NCBI GenBank assembly: GCA_022710725.1
Contig: JAKLGK010000001.1
Coordinates: forward strand, 49,010 to 113,009
Reading direction: 5' to 3'
Source of the DNA: Verrucomicrobiota bacterium
Lineage (GTDB): Bacteria > Verrucomicrobiota > Kiritimatiellia > CAIQIC01 > JAGNIJ01
DNA: 64,000 nt
Shown here: positions 49,801 through 57,641 of the stretch, one piece after another
How positions within the stretch are numbered: the stretch's first letter is position 1
How the letters are laid out: the number at the start of each line of letters is the position of its first letter
The notes under the pieces: model-generated
What the model was told of the DNA's origin: nothing
The model's input: only the letters and a program-made list of their open reading frames with translations
Databases searched by the model: none
Translations under genes and position numbers: made by a program

Positions 49801-50283
49801 GTCGCCAACGGGACCACGTCACAGGTCGGCGTGGCGGCGGCGGACGGCGAGGGCCTGATCACCGTCCCGCAGGTCCGGGTGACCCCGGACGGCAACCGGC
49901 TGCGGCTGGACGCCGACACCGGGCCCGACAGCGACGGCGACGGAATACGGGACTACTGGGAGGATGCCTTCGGCTTCAATAGCGCCTCCACGAACGACGC
50001 GAGGTCAGACGCTGACGGCGACCGGTCGCCCAACCTCGACGAGTACTGCGCCGGCACGCTGCCCCGCGACGCCTCCTCGGTTTTCCGCATTACCCGGTAC
50101 GACGACGGCAGTCTTGCCTGGCTCGGTGTCCCGGGCTTCCGCTACGCGCTGGAGACCACGCCCGCGCTGGCCACGGCTTTCGCAGGCCACGCCACAGTGA
50201 CCGCGGCCACATTTCAATCCGAGGCGGTTGTCCCCTTCGGCGACAGCACGTCCCGGTTCTGGCGCGTGCGGGTGGACTACTGA
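46810..50283 (+). CDS. secreted GHL15-like glycoside hydrolase fused to an esterase-like domain
   Basis: The ATG at 46810 gives 1157 residues with a signal peptide (about 1-23, ending VNASA); an in-frame GTG at 46768 would precede it with residues that spoil the signal. The first about 350 residues resemble hypothetical glycosyl hydrolase family 15 (TQKMRRADIQALRAYNTNF, LHYQLG, GDGVFADSF). A beta-rich linker follows. Around residue 745 is GGSMGGSGALALALRYP, the nucleophile elbow of an alpha/beta-hydrolase esterase. Near the end, GPDSDGDGIRDYWEDAFGF is a calcium-type repeat, then comes the shared C-terminal domain (FRYALETT, SRFWRVRVDY). It may release and deacylate polysaccharide outside the cell (inference). 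Confidence 0.8.
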   Translation: MANSRCVGLIAVLVGGMEVNASARMWPDSSSRIVVFSDQLQSGLTAAQRQFAATNLAGTQKMRRADIQALRAYNTNFLCLHYQLGVGNGPELFLDGDAWTSDWSFVTTQTNWFMLNAQTQRVYHTTWNWYLMDCTYTSGLPRNGFPNYWITTCLARIRSTEGDGVFADSFTQDAYSFGQCSPTHPWIEDLGLCVSHWIPSLHSFGAACRAAFEADPGGFLYLPNLGGLITSWDPTDFGLGHGGMIEGFCYWGTGNYFDRDDWRLQMDRALALVRTGKTVICQSYPDTSAYSDRMFAIASYLLVKGARTYICLLTTGDVALEYYPEYTIALGGSTSPPPAATTSAWYGAWGVYRRGYTNGWTLVNPGGSAVNISNLGGTFYRVTASGGGAVDGAGNYGGSLSTAPVTSLTVAAYSGEVLLFQSQAPSNTQPAALTTVHRSGQTFITWRERSDLSGERYRVYRHAAPISTTNLAQAVPLYTLQKGSARFHANRYNVGGGGTWAPRYTDRLVITNGGPALGVNTGLLVWTLATNDFGGATTGDAYYAVTLLVGATENTGDFSSANSIGPVAEGVADPLPVLVTNYPAVPGGGAVRIYIQYMDLRNWNPSFHAPHARNGFYGQSGLDPAVTGAIQYAYDYAVVEPSCVTSPAPAYISLHGWSGNTYGPVTSDPDAYDWCCYKIFPTDMSETWFFGFARNCDYRTDADPAAGDTIDNFTERRVLRMLYDLIRQPPGPPVDTNRVYVFGGSMGGSGALALALRYPHVFAAAYASQPMTDYSTQGDAGGTPWRDDIEWKWGSVVLNLPIRSDAPGGWADHLKALDGTGIWTWQNHRRTASNAVARATVPLGIGHGTNDFVIEWPTQGEPVYPAFNAGRRCWGGAVIDAGHSWMGWNGLPPTIAPDGSLAPFRRFTVRKDESVPGLSNAEGDAPLPPAGPGGYNQELEWSAGWYDWDSAPTDATNRWQVSLRSLNGATQTVDVTARRLQRFPVAAGTRVLWRNVLVANGTTSQVGVAAADGEGLITVPQVRVTPDGNRLRLDADTGPDSDGDGIRDYWEDAFGFNSASTNDARSDADGDRSPNLDEYCAGTLPRDASSVFRITRYDDGSLAWLGVPGFRYALETTPALATAFAGHATVTAATFQSEAVVPFGDSTSRFWRVRVDY

Positions 50284-51293
50284 CGGGGCCGTCCGGCGAA
50301 GCGGGGATCGTTTTCGTCGAAGCGGAAGACGACGTCCTGCCCGGCGGCGAGGCGCAGGACGGTATTGAACCCGCCGCGCGCGTCGTCCTGGAACTCGGCT
50401 CCGCGCGCGTCGCAGAGCCAGCGCCGGTAATGGCCGACCATGAACTTGTAGTGGTGCACGCCCGCGGGCAGGCTCTGCGTAACCTCCCACACGCCCTTGC
50501 TGCCGCGCGTCATCGGCAGGTTCTCGGTCCAGTCCTGGAGCCAGTCGCCAAGCAGGTAGACCTGGTGCACGTCGTCGGGAAGCTGGATGCGCTCGAGGCG
50601 GACCGCCAGGTCGAATCCGTCCTTCATCTCGGGCAGCAGGACCAGCCGCTGGCGATGGCGCTCGTAGACCGGCGTGGAGATCACCAGCTCGTATTCGCCC
50701 GCGGGCAGCGGGCAGGTAAAGCGGCCTTCCGCGTCCACGTCCGCGTACCAGACCGGCCGCTCGACGGGGCGCGCGTCCTCCGAAGCCCGGCCCTCCACGC
50801 GGAGATGAACCGGCGAGGGCCGCCGCCCGTCCCACGTCTCGATGGAACCGCGCAGGGTCACCCGGGCCGCGTCCCGGGCCTTTTCCCATCGCGCGAGGGC
50901 CGCCGGGGCCTTGCTCCGGAGCAACTCCGCCACGGCCCGGGTGTCCTCGCCCGCGAGGTCCAGAAGCTTCGCGGCGGCGGCGTCCGCGATCCGCGCGTCC
51001 GGGCTGTCGAGCAGGGCCTCCAGCAGCGCCCGGCCATCCGCATCGCGGCCCCCGCCCAGCCGGCAATACGCCAGCCGCAAACGGGCCGATTCCCGCCAGG
51101 CCGGTTCCGCCCGCTCGTCGTTCGCCAGCCGCTCGTAGCGTTCCGCCGCGGCCGCGAAGTCGCCCGCCCCCTGCTCGAGGTAGTAGGCTTCCTCCCAGGC
51201 GACGGCGGGGTCGGGCGCGTCCTCCGCCCGCGCGGGCGCCGGCAGCCTCGCCGCCAGCATGACCAGCCAACCGATTCTCCACATCGTTTTCAT
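50277..51293 (-). CDS. secreted protein with TPR-like region and CBM48-like glycogen-binding domain
   Basis: The ATG at 51293 overlaps the stop of the response regulator gene by 4 bp and gives 338 residues. A signal peptide (about 1-23) is followed by a helical, TPR-like region (about 30-125), a carboxypeptidase-regulatory-like beta domain (VWYADVDAEGRFTCPLPAGEYELVI), and from about 245 an E-set domain with VYLLGDWLQDW, GVWEVTQSLPAGVHHYKFMV, the pattern of CBM48/AMPK-beta glycogen-binding domains. Its place as third gene of a two-component operon suggests a periplasmic accessory or sensor partner. The last 7 bases overlap the convergent GHL15-like gene. Confidence 0.78.
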   Translation of the reverse strand: MKTMWRIGWLVMLAARLPAPARAEDAPDPAVAWEEAYYLEQGAGDFAAAAERYERLANDERAEPAWRESARLRLAYCRLGGGRDADGRALLEALLDSPDARIADAAAAKLLDLAGEDTRAVAELLRSKAPAALARWEKARDAARVTLRGSIETWDGRRPSPVHLRVEGRASEDARPVERPVWYADVDAEGRFTCPLPAGEYELVISTPVYERHRQRLVLLPEMKDGFDLAVRLERIQLPDDVHQVYLLGDWLQDWTENLPMTRGSKGVWEVTQSLPAGVHHYKFMVGHYRRWLCDARGAEFQDDARGGFNTVLRLAAGQDVVFRFDENDPRFAGRPRQ

Positions 51294-51970
51294 GGTTCGA
51301 ATTTGTATCCGAAGGTGCGCACGGTCAGCAGGTGGGCCGGCCGGCGCGTGTCTTTCTCGATTTTCTGCCGGAGCACGGTGACGAACCGGTCCACGGTCCG
51401 GTCCGTGCCCTCGTAGTCCAGGCCCCAGACCCGGTCGAGGATCTGCTCGCGGCTCAATACGCGCCCGGCGTTCAGCGTCATGTATTCCAGCAGGCCGTAC
51501 TCCCGCGGCGTCAGAGGAACGGGCTCGCCGCCCCGGCGCAGCGTCTTGGCCTGCACGTCGATCACGCAATCCCCGAAGGCGACCTGCGGCGCCGCCGGCG
51601 CGGCGGACGCGCGGTGCAGCAGGGCCTGCATCCGGGCCGCGAGCGTGTCCACCTTGAACGGCTTGCGGACGAAATCGTCCGCGCCGACCTGGAAGCTCAA
51701 GAGCTCGTCCTCATCGGCCGTGCGCGCGGTCAGGATGAGGATGGGCACGTTCATGTTCAGTTCGCGGAGCCGCCGGCATACGTCGTACCCGTTCAACCGG
51801 GGCAGCATGAGGTCCAGCAGCACCAGGTCGGGCTTCGCCTCGCGGGCAAGCCGCAGGGCGGTCGCCCCGTCGCCGGCCCCGACGACCTCGTATTCGCGCT
51901 TGCGCAGTTCGAGCTCAAGCCCCGTGCGCAGGGCCACGTTGTCCTCGACGATCAGGACGCGCAGTTTCAC
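51290..51970 (-). CDS. OmpR/PhoB-family response regulator
   Basis: The GTG at 51970 overlaps the kinase stop by 4 bp (GTGA) and gives 226 residues. The receiver domain has the acidic pair E9/D10, the phosphoacceptor D53 (LLDLMLP) and VRKPFK with the conserved Lys. The C-terminal winged helix has LTPREYGLLEYMTLNAGRVLSREQIL and ends TVRTFGYKFEP, typical of OmpR/PhoB. This class binds tandem half-sites one helical turn apart, which is exactly what lies upstream of this operon at 54004-54053. Confidence 0.95.
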   Translation of the reverse strand: MKLRVLIVEDNVALRTGLELELRKREYEVVGAGDGATALRLAREAKPDLVLLDLMLPRLNGYDVCRRLRELNMNVPILILTARTADEDELLSFQVGADDFVRKPFKVDTLAARMQALLHRASAAPAAPQVAFGDCVIDVQAKTLRRGGEPVPLTPREYGLLEYMTLNAGRVLSREQILDRVWGLDYEGTDRTVDRFVTVLRQKIEKDTRRPAHLLTVRTFGYKFEP

Positions 51971-53952
51971 GGCTCCGCTCCCCCGCCCAGCGGAAGGCGG
52001 ATTTCGAACACGGAACCATGGCCCGGCGTGGAGCGGACGCCGACGCGCCCGCCGTGCGCCCGGACGGCGGCCTGCACGATGGCGAGCCCCACGCCGATCC
52101 CGCCTACGCTCGCGGAGAGGGTCGTGTCGGCCCGGTAGTACGGCTTGAAGATGCTCCGCAGGACGTCGGGCGGCATGCCGATGCCGTGGTCCGTCACGGT
52201 CAGCACGGCCTGCGGTCCATCGCGGCGCAGCGCCATCTCGATCCGGGGCGGCGGCTCGCTGTACTTCACCGCGTTGTCGAGCAGGTTCAGGATCGCCTGG
52301 CTGACCGCCTGTATATCGAAGCGTCCCGCGTAGTTTCCGGCCGCCACATCCACCGGGAGCGCGTCCCCGGCGCCGGACTCCACGGAAAAGAGCCGCGCGG
52401 CCTGCCGGACGATGTCGTCCAGGCGTCCCTCGCTGAAGGCCAGGCGCCGGGCGGCGCGGCGGCCCCTCGCGTAGGCCAGCAACCGCTCGACCAGTTGCTG
52501 GATCCGGCCGCTTTCCGTCCGCAACAGTCCGGCGACCTGGCGGCGGGTGGGCTCGTCGAGCGACGAGTTCTCCAAGGACTCCGTCAGGACGGAGATCGCG
52601 GCGACCGGCGTGCGCAGTTCGTGCCCGACGCGGTCGAGCATGTCGGCCTGCAGTTTCGCAAGGTTCATGGAACGCCCGACCCGGTAGAGCACCGCGCCGA
52701 GCCCGGCCAGCAACCAGGCCACCGAGATGCCGAAGGTCCACGTCAGGTAGCGTGTTCGCGAGGCCGCGAGCCGGAGGAACAGCGACGAGGAGTCCAGGTC
52801 GTACCGCACGGCCACGAGATCGAGCGGGGCGGGAAGCGTTTGAGACAGGACGGAAGGCCGATCCGGCGCGCCGGCCGCGGACCAGTCCAGCGAGCCGCCA
52901 TGGACAGCCGTGAACCGCCGGAACACCGGCCCCGCGACCCGCGCCACGAACCCCGTCGCCGAGAGCGCCCAGCCGATTCGCCGCCCGTCCCGCAGCGGGC
53001 GTTCCAGATCCACCAGCAGCAGCGAATCCGGCGCCTGCGCTGCGCCGGTCGGAATCGCCCGCTGAAAGGGCAGCCCGGTCCACGCGGTGAATTGGAACGG
53101 CCCCGGATGGAGCCGGTCCAACTCGCCGAACCACCGCGCCAACCCATCCAGGCGCGCCGCGTCGGCCGGGGCCCACGGCTGGAGAAAAGCCGCCAGGCAG
53201 GCCGGTTCGCCGCGCCGCGGGAAACGGTCAGGTCTCCCGAATTCCTCCATCACGCGCGCGACCCAAACCGAGGTCCTGGCTGGAAGGCCCGCCGCAGCCG
53301 CGGTTTCCAGGGCGCGCAGCGCCGCGGGCAGGCGCGAAGCGCTTGCCTCCGATGCCGCGGTCCACCACTCCTCGTACAGGCCGAGCGCGTTTTCCGTCCG
53401 GCCGCCCGCCATCTCGCGCGCCGCCATTTCCGCGAGGACCGAAGCGCGGACGTCTCCGGGTAGCGGGGACGACGCCAGCACCTCGCGGTACAGCGATATC
53501 GCGCGCTCCGCTTCCCCGGCGGGCGCGCGGCGCGCGTCGAGCAGCCGGCTGCGGGCGGGATGACCGGCCGACAGCTGCGGCCGGTCATCGGCGGGCGGAG
53601 CGGCGTACGGCCGGTAGAGCACCGGGATTGCCGGATCGAGGAAGAAGACCGTTTCGATGCACGAATCCGTCCCGCTCTCCTCGGCGGGCGCCTCCCGGGG
53701 CCGCGCCCGCGCCGCCGCGGCGCTGTCCTCCAGCTTTTGCAGCAGCCGCGCCCGGGCCTCGAGTCCGAGGGCCGCCAGTTCGCCCTCGCAGGTCTCGCGG
53801 TACTGGCGAGCGGCCGCGGCCCGCACGCTGCGGACGTGCTGGTGCGCCAGCAGGACCAGCGCGGCGCACGGCACGACGACGAGGACCAGCAGCAGGAGCA
53901 GCGGCCGCCGGGCGTCGTGGCGAAGAACCAGATCGGACACGGGTATCTCCAT
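51967..53952 (-). CDS. membrane sensor histidine kinase
   Basis: This 661-residue protein has a first span at about 18-36, a large extracytoplasmic domain (about 40-400) that I do not recognise and that carries a helical TPR-like part, and a second span at about 402-426. HisKA follows, with the phosphoacceptor in DRVGHELRTPVAAI (His about 443), then the ATPase domain with NLLDNAVKYSE (N box), DHGIGM (G1) and GGIGVGLAI (G2). It would phosphorylate the regulator encoded immediately downstream. Only a weak ribosome-binding site precedes the ATG. It is first in a three-gene overlapping operon. Confidence 0.93.
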   Translation of the reverse strand: MEIPVSDLVLRHDARRPLLLLLVLVVVPCAALVLLAHQHVRSVRAAAARQYRETCEGELAALGLEARARLLQKLEDSAAAARARPREAPAEESGTDSCIETVFFLDPAIPVLYRPYAAPPADDRPQLSAGHPARSRLLDARRAPAGEAERAISLYREVLASSPLPGDVRASVLAEMAAREMAGGRTENALGLYEEWWTAASEASASRLPAALRALETAAAAGLPARTSVWVARVMEEFGRPDRFPRRGEPACLAAFLQPWAPADAARLDGLARWFGELDRLHPGPFQFTAWTGLPFQRAIPTGAAQAPDSLLLVDLERPLRDGRRIGWALSATGFVARVAGPVFRRFTAVHGGSLDWSAAGAPDRPSVLSQTLPAPLDLVAVRYDLDSSSLFLRLAASRTRYLTWTFGISVAWLLAGLGAVLYRVGRSMNLAKLQADMLDRVGHELRTPVAAISVLTESLENSSLDEPTRRQVAGLLRTESGRIQQLVERLLAYARGRRAARRLAFSEGRLDDIVRQAARLFSVESGAGDALPVDVAAGNYAGRFDIQAVSQAILNLLDNAVKYSEPPPRIEMALRRDGPQAVLTVTDHGIGMPPDVLRSIFKPYYRADTTLSASVGGIGVGLAIVQAAVRAHGGRVGVRSTPGHGSVFEIRLPLGGGAEP

Positions 53953-54003
53953 CGTCTTTCGCGGGTTGCAAGCCCGAACCTGCGGTCATCCTGATGGGCT
54001 CAT

Positions 54004-54053
54004 GTTACCGGATTGTTACCGAAAAAAAAAGCGCGCGGTAATAATCCGGTAAC
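54004..54053. promoter_or_regulatory. divergent pair of PhoB-box-like operators with symmetric promoters
   Basis: On the plus strand 54004-54021 reads GTTACCG, four bases, GTTACCG. On the minus strand 54053-54036 reads GTTACCG, the same four bases GATT, ATTACCG. Each copy therefore has two direct 7-bp half-sites with 11-bp periodicity; the copies match at 17 of 18 positions and are separated by 14 bp with a run of nine A. A plus-strand AATAAT (54040-54045) and a minus-strand AACAAT (54017-54012) are -10-like hexamers placed so that the second half-site of each box covers the -35 region. This is how PhoB-type regulators act. The sites should control both the kinase operon and the phosphatase gene. 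Confidence 0.75.
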
Positions 54054-54095
54054 GTGCCCGCGCGAGGCTTCTATCCGAAGAGAAAGGAGCCTGCC

Positions 54096-56492
54096 ATGAA
54101 AAAGGAAAAACGATTGACCGTTCTCGGGCTGACCGGCGCGATGCTGCTCGGCGTGGCGACGGAAACGTTCGCCATCGCGCTCACGCGCGGGCCGTACGTG
54201 CAGATGGGCCATTTCACCAACCAGGCGACAATCGTCTGGTACACCGATTCCTCCTCCGACAGCGGGGTGGACTACGGGCTGACCGGAAGCTACGGGGCGT
54301 TCGCCGGCGGCAACACGGGAACCCGCCACGAGGTGACGGTTGCGGGGCTGCAGCCGGGCACGAGCTATTTCTACCGCGTGCGCAGCGCCGGGGTGAACCT
54401 GGCCACGAACCGCTTCAAGAGCGCGAAGGCTCCGGGCCAGCCCTTCCGGATTGCCATGTGGAGCGATTCGCACTACGGGAACACGGCCGGCCTCGCGGCC
54501 CGCATGGCGTTGTACGAGCCCGACCTGATGCTGGCCGCGGGAGACATCACGGATGACGGGGTGCTTTCGGAAATAGACAACAACGCGTTCTCCGGATTCG
54601 GCGGGCTGATGAAACAAATCCCCGCCTATTGGACGCCGGGCAACCACGACACGCGGGACGACTTCGCGGCGTGCCGGGAGGTTTTCACCCTGCCGGGCGA
54701 CGAGCGGAATTACTGGTTCGAGTACGCCGACGCGCAGATCGTTTCGCTGAACGCGGAAGGGTTGCCCGGCACGGCCTGGCTGGACGGGGCGCTGGCGGCG
54801 TCCGCCAAGCCCTGGAAGATCGTCTTCTTCCACGAACCGGCCCGCTCCCCGGCGGCCGGCCACGGCGAAGAGGAATCGATCCGCGACCAATACGTCCCGG
54901 TCATGGAACGGCACGGAGTCCAGCTCGCGCTCGCCGGCCACAATCATTTCTACTGGCGCAGCATCCCGCTCAACGGCGTGACCCACCTGATCACCGGCCG
55001 GTCGGGCGACCGGACCCGTGACCTGGGCGACATGCCCTGCTACTCGCAGGCAGGAATGAACGGGACGGAGGCCAAGTCCTTCGCCATCGCAGATTTCGAC
55101 GGGCCTTTCATGCAGATCCGCGGGATCAAGGAAAACGGCGACGTGATCGACGACATGGTGCTGGACCGCGAATGTTCCTTCGTGCTGGACGGCGCGCTGG
55201 ACGCGTCGGCCGTGCAGGTCGCCGCCCGCGCCGGCGGGCAGACGATCTGGGCGGCCGTGGCGGGCCGTTACCTCTACCTGGCCACGGAGGACGCCGGCGA
55301 GGGCCGGGATGCATACGTCTTCGTCGCCACGGCTTCCGGCGGGCTGGTCGCCAGCCCGTGGGCCAAGGCGGGCTCCGTGATGGCGCACGATGCCTTCGTT
55401 GCGGACGAAAACGACAGCCGCTACTCCGGCTGGTTCACCGGCGCGGGCGCCCCGTTCAACGACCTCCTGGCCGCGCGCTCGGCCACGCCGTGGTGCAACG
55501 GGGCCGTGCTGGAAGGCGTTCTGGATCTCCAGGAACTGTACGGCGAGGTCCCCGCCGTGATCCGCCTCGCCGCGGCCGCGTACGCCACGGCCGACGGCGG
55601 AGCGCTCGCGGCCTCCGCCCAATGCCCCGAGGGCAACGGCAACGGGGACATCGAGGCCGGCGAATTTGTGGTGGTGAACACCGCGGACCTCGTCCAGCCC
55701 TTCGCGCTGGACGGCGCCGCGGACCACGACGGGTATCTCGTGGCCGACCATAACGGCATGAAGCTGTGGGCGGCGGTGCACGGGGAGACGCTCTACGTGG
55801 CCACCTGGGCGGCGGGCAACGGGGGCGGGCCCAACGACCACTTCATCTTCGTCAGCGACACGCCCGGCACGCCCGGCCCTGCCCCGTGGGCCAAGGCCGG
55901 CCAGGTGGCCTTCAGCGAAGCAGCCAAGCCGTTCCTGGCCGACGAGGGCGCCGACAGCTGGGTCGCCTGGCACAACGGCGGGGTCTCCGCGCGGCAGGCC
56001 GCGGCCTCCGTCAATTCGGGCCAGTTGGAGGGGACGTTGAACCTCGTCGAGGTCTTCGGCTCGGTGCCGGAGACGCTGTACATCGCGGTCGCGCCCTACG
56101 CCACGGCGGACGCGGGCGCCCTGTACGCGCCGTCCCAGGTGCCGGAGGGCGACGGCAACGGGAACATCGACGCCGGCGAATTTGTCGCCATCCCCGTGGC
56201 CGCGATCCGCGATGCCAACCTCGACGGCACGCTCGACATCCTCGATCCCGCCCGAGGGTTCGTCATGAGTGACGGCGCGTCGGGCGGGAACTCGGCCCCG
56301 TATTCCGTCAACTGGTCCTCGCAGCCCGGCCGGAGGTACCGGGTGCAGAGCACGGACGACCTGAAACAGCCCTTTGCGAACCGAACGGGCGAGCTGTCCG
56401 CGGACCAGGGCCAGTTCACGATGACCTACTCGGATGCCGCGCCCCCGGCGAACGGCCGTCGGTTTTACCGTGTGCAGCTTTTGGATCCGTAG
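54096..56492 (+). CDS. secreted purple-acid-phosphatase-like metallophosphoesterase
   Basis: The ATG at 54096, with AAAGGAG upstream, gives 798 residues with a signal peptide (about 1-25). An N-terminal fibronectin-III-like domain (TRGPYVQMG, GLQPGTSYFYRVRSAG) precedes the metallophosphoesterase core: SDSHYGN, AAGDITDDG, PGNHDTRDD, FFHEPARS, LAGHNHFYW. Two tandem repeats of about 170 residues follow, each opening LDGAxD and ending PEGNGNGDIEAGEFV or PEGDGNGNIDAGEFV. The C-terminus is the shared domain (RRYRVQSTDD, RRFYRVQLLDP). It probably releases phosphate from extracellular esters. The upstream regulator boxes suggest induction by the divergent two-component system. Confidence 0.88.
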   Translation: MKKEKRLTVLGLTGAMLLGVATETFAIALTRGPYVQMGHFTNQATIVWYTDSSSDSGVDYGLTGSYGAFAGGNTGTRHEVTVAGLQPGTSYFYRVRSAGVNLATNRFKSAKAPGQPFRIAMWSDSHYGNTAGLAARMALYEPDLMLAAGDITDDGVLSEIDNNAFSGFGGLMKQIPAYWTPGNHDTRDDFAACREVFTLPGDERNYWFEYADAQIVSLNAEGLPGTAWLDGALAASAKPWKIVFFHEPARSPAAGHGEEESIRDQYVPVMERHGVQLALAGHNHFYWRSIPLNGVTHLITGRSGDRTRDLGDMPCYSQAGMNGTEAKSFAIADFDGPFMQIRGIKENGDVIDDMVLDRECSFVLDGALDASAVQVAARAGGQTIWAAVAGRYLYLATEDAGEGRDAYVFVATASGGLVASPWAKAGSVMAHDAFVADENDSRYSGWFTGAGAPFNDLLAARSATPWCNGAVLEGVLDLQELYGEVPAVIRLAAAAYATADGGALAASAQCPEGNGNGDIEAGEFVVVNTADLVQPFALDGAADHDGYLVADHNGMKLWAAVHGETLYVATWAAGNGGGPNDHFIFVSDTPGTPGPAPWAKAGQVAFSEAAKPFLADEGADSWVAWHNGGVSARQAAASVNSGQLEGTLNLVEVFGSVPETLYIAVAPYATADAGALYAPSQVPEGDGNGNIDAGEFVAIPVAAIRDANLDGTLDILDPARGFVMSDGASGGNSAPYSVNWSSQPGRRYRVQSTDDLKQPFANRTGELSADQGQFTMTYSDAAPPANGRRFYRVQLLDP

Positions 56493-56561
56493 GCCCGAGG
56501 GCCTGAAATAACCGCCCGGTCCGCTTGAAAGCCCGCCGGAGGTGGGCTACGTTTCGCCGCC

Positions 56562-57641
56562 ATGATCCCCCTGTTCGGCCGCGGCTACGACGTGCTCGTC
56601 AACGTCACGAACATCTGTGACGCCCGGTGCGTCATGTGCAACATCTGGAAGAACCAGGAAGGCCCGACATCCTGGCTGCGCCCGGAGATGATGCGGTCCG
56701 TCGGCCCGCTGACCACCGTCAGCTTCGCCGGAGGCGAGCCGTTCCTGCACAAGGAGATCGTCGAGATCGTGCGCGCCGTCCACGGGCGCAACCCGCGGGC
56801 CAAGGTGGTCTTCTCCAGCAACGGGTTCCGGACGGAGCCGATCGTGGAGAAAGCGGGCAGGATCCTGGCGTTCCACAAAAACGTTCAGGTGACCATTTCC
56901 CTCGACGGCGTCGGCGAGGTGCACGACCGTATCCGCGGCATCCCGGGGGCGTGGAACAAGGTCAACCGCACGTTCGACCGCCTCGGGGAGATCGGGTTGA
57001 AGCAGCGCAATTTCGCCTTCACGATCACGCGGGACAACCACACCGCGCTGCCGGCCGTGTACGCGCACGCCCGGTCGAAGGGCGCGGGGCTCTCGCTGGC
57101 GGTCGCGCAGAGTTCGAAATTCCTGAACGTCGAGATCCCGCCGCTCGAATTCGAGGCGGTCCGCCCCCACCTGGAGCCCATCATCCTCGCGCACCTCAAG
57201 AGCCGGAACCCGATGGACTGGATGCGGGCCTTCTTCCAGTTCGGCGTGCTGCGCTACCTCGCCACGCGGCAACGGCCGATCGGGTGCGACGCCCTTGAGC
57301 ACCAGTTCATGATCGACCAGGCCGGCGAGGTCCTGTGCTGCCATCCGCTGCTGCTCCGCGCGGGCAACCTTGGCGAGGCCGACCTGCCGAAGATCCTCTC
57401 CTGCCCCGCCGCGAACGAGCTGAAGAAGGACCTGCGCGCGTGCCACGCCTGCTGGGAAGTCTGCACGGCGCGTTCGGCCATCCGCGCCAACCTGTTCCGG
57501 GTCGGCCTGTGGGCGGCGGGGAACAAGATTCTCGCGCACCTCGGGCTTTGGAGCGGGAAGAAAGGCTCCCGGCTGTTCCCGCTGACCCGGGAACGTCCAC
57601 CGCTCAACAGCCAACGTCCGACACCCCGCGAATCTCCATGA
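56562..57641 (+). CDS. radical SAM enzyme with C-terminal cysteine cluster (SPASM-like)
   Basis: This 359-residue protein has the radical SAM 4Fe-4S motif Cys19-x3-Cys23-x2-Cys26 (NICDARCVMCN) and the SAM-binding FAGGEPFLH. The C-terminal part has GEVLCCHPL and CHACWEVC, cysteines placed like an auxiliary cluster-binding SPASM or twitch region. Many such enzymes modify peptides or build cofactors; I cannot name a substrate. The stop overlaps the next start (ATGA), coupling it to a ferredoxin-NADP reductase-like protein that could deliver electrons. Confidence 0.88.
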   Translation: MIPLFGRGYDVLVNVTNICDARCVMCNIWKNQEGPTSWLRPEMMRSVGPLTTVSFAGGEPFLHKEIVEIVRAVHGRNPRAKVVFSSNGFRTEPIVEKAGRILAFHKNVQVTISLDGVGEVHDRIRGIPGAWNKVNRTFDRLGEIGLKQRNFAFTITRDNHTALPAVYAHARSKGAGLSLAVAQSSKFLNVEIPPLEFEAVRPHLEPIILAHLKSRNPMDWMRAFFQFGVLRYLATRQRPIGCDALEHQFMIDQAGEVLCCHPLLLRAGNLGEADLPKILSCPAANELKKDLRACHACWEVCTARSAIRANLFRVGLWAAGNKILAHLGLWSGKKGSRLFPLTRERPPLNSQRPTPRESP

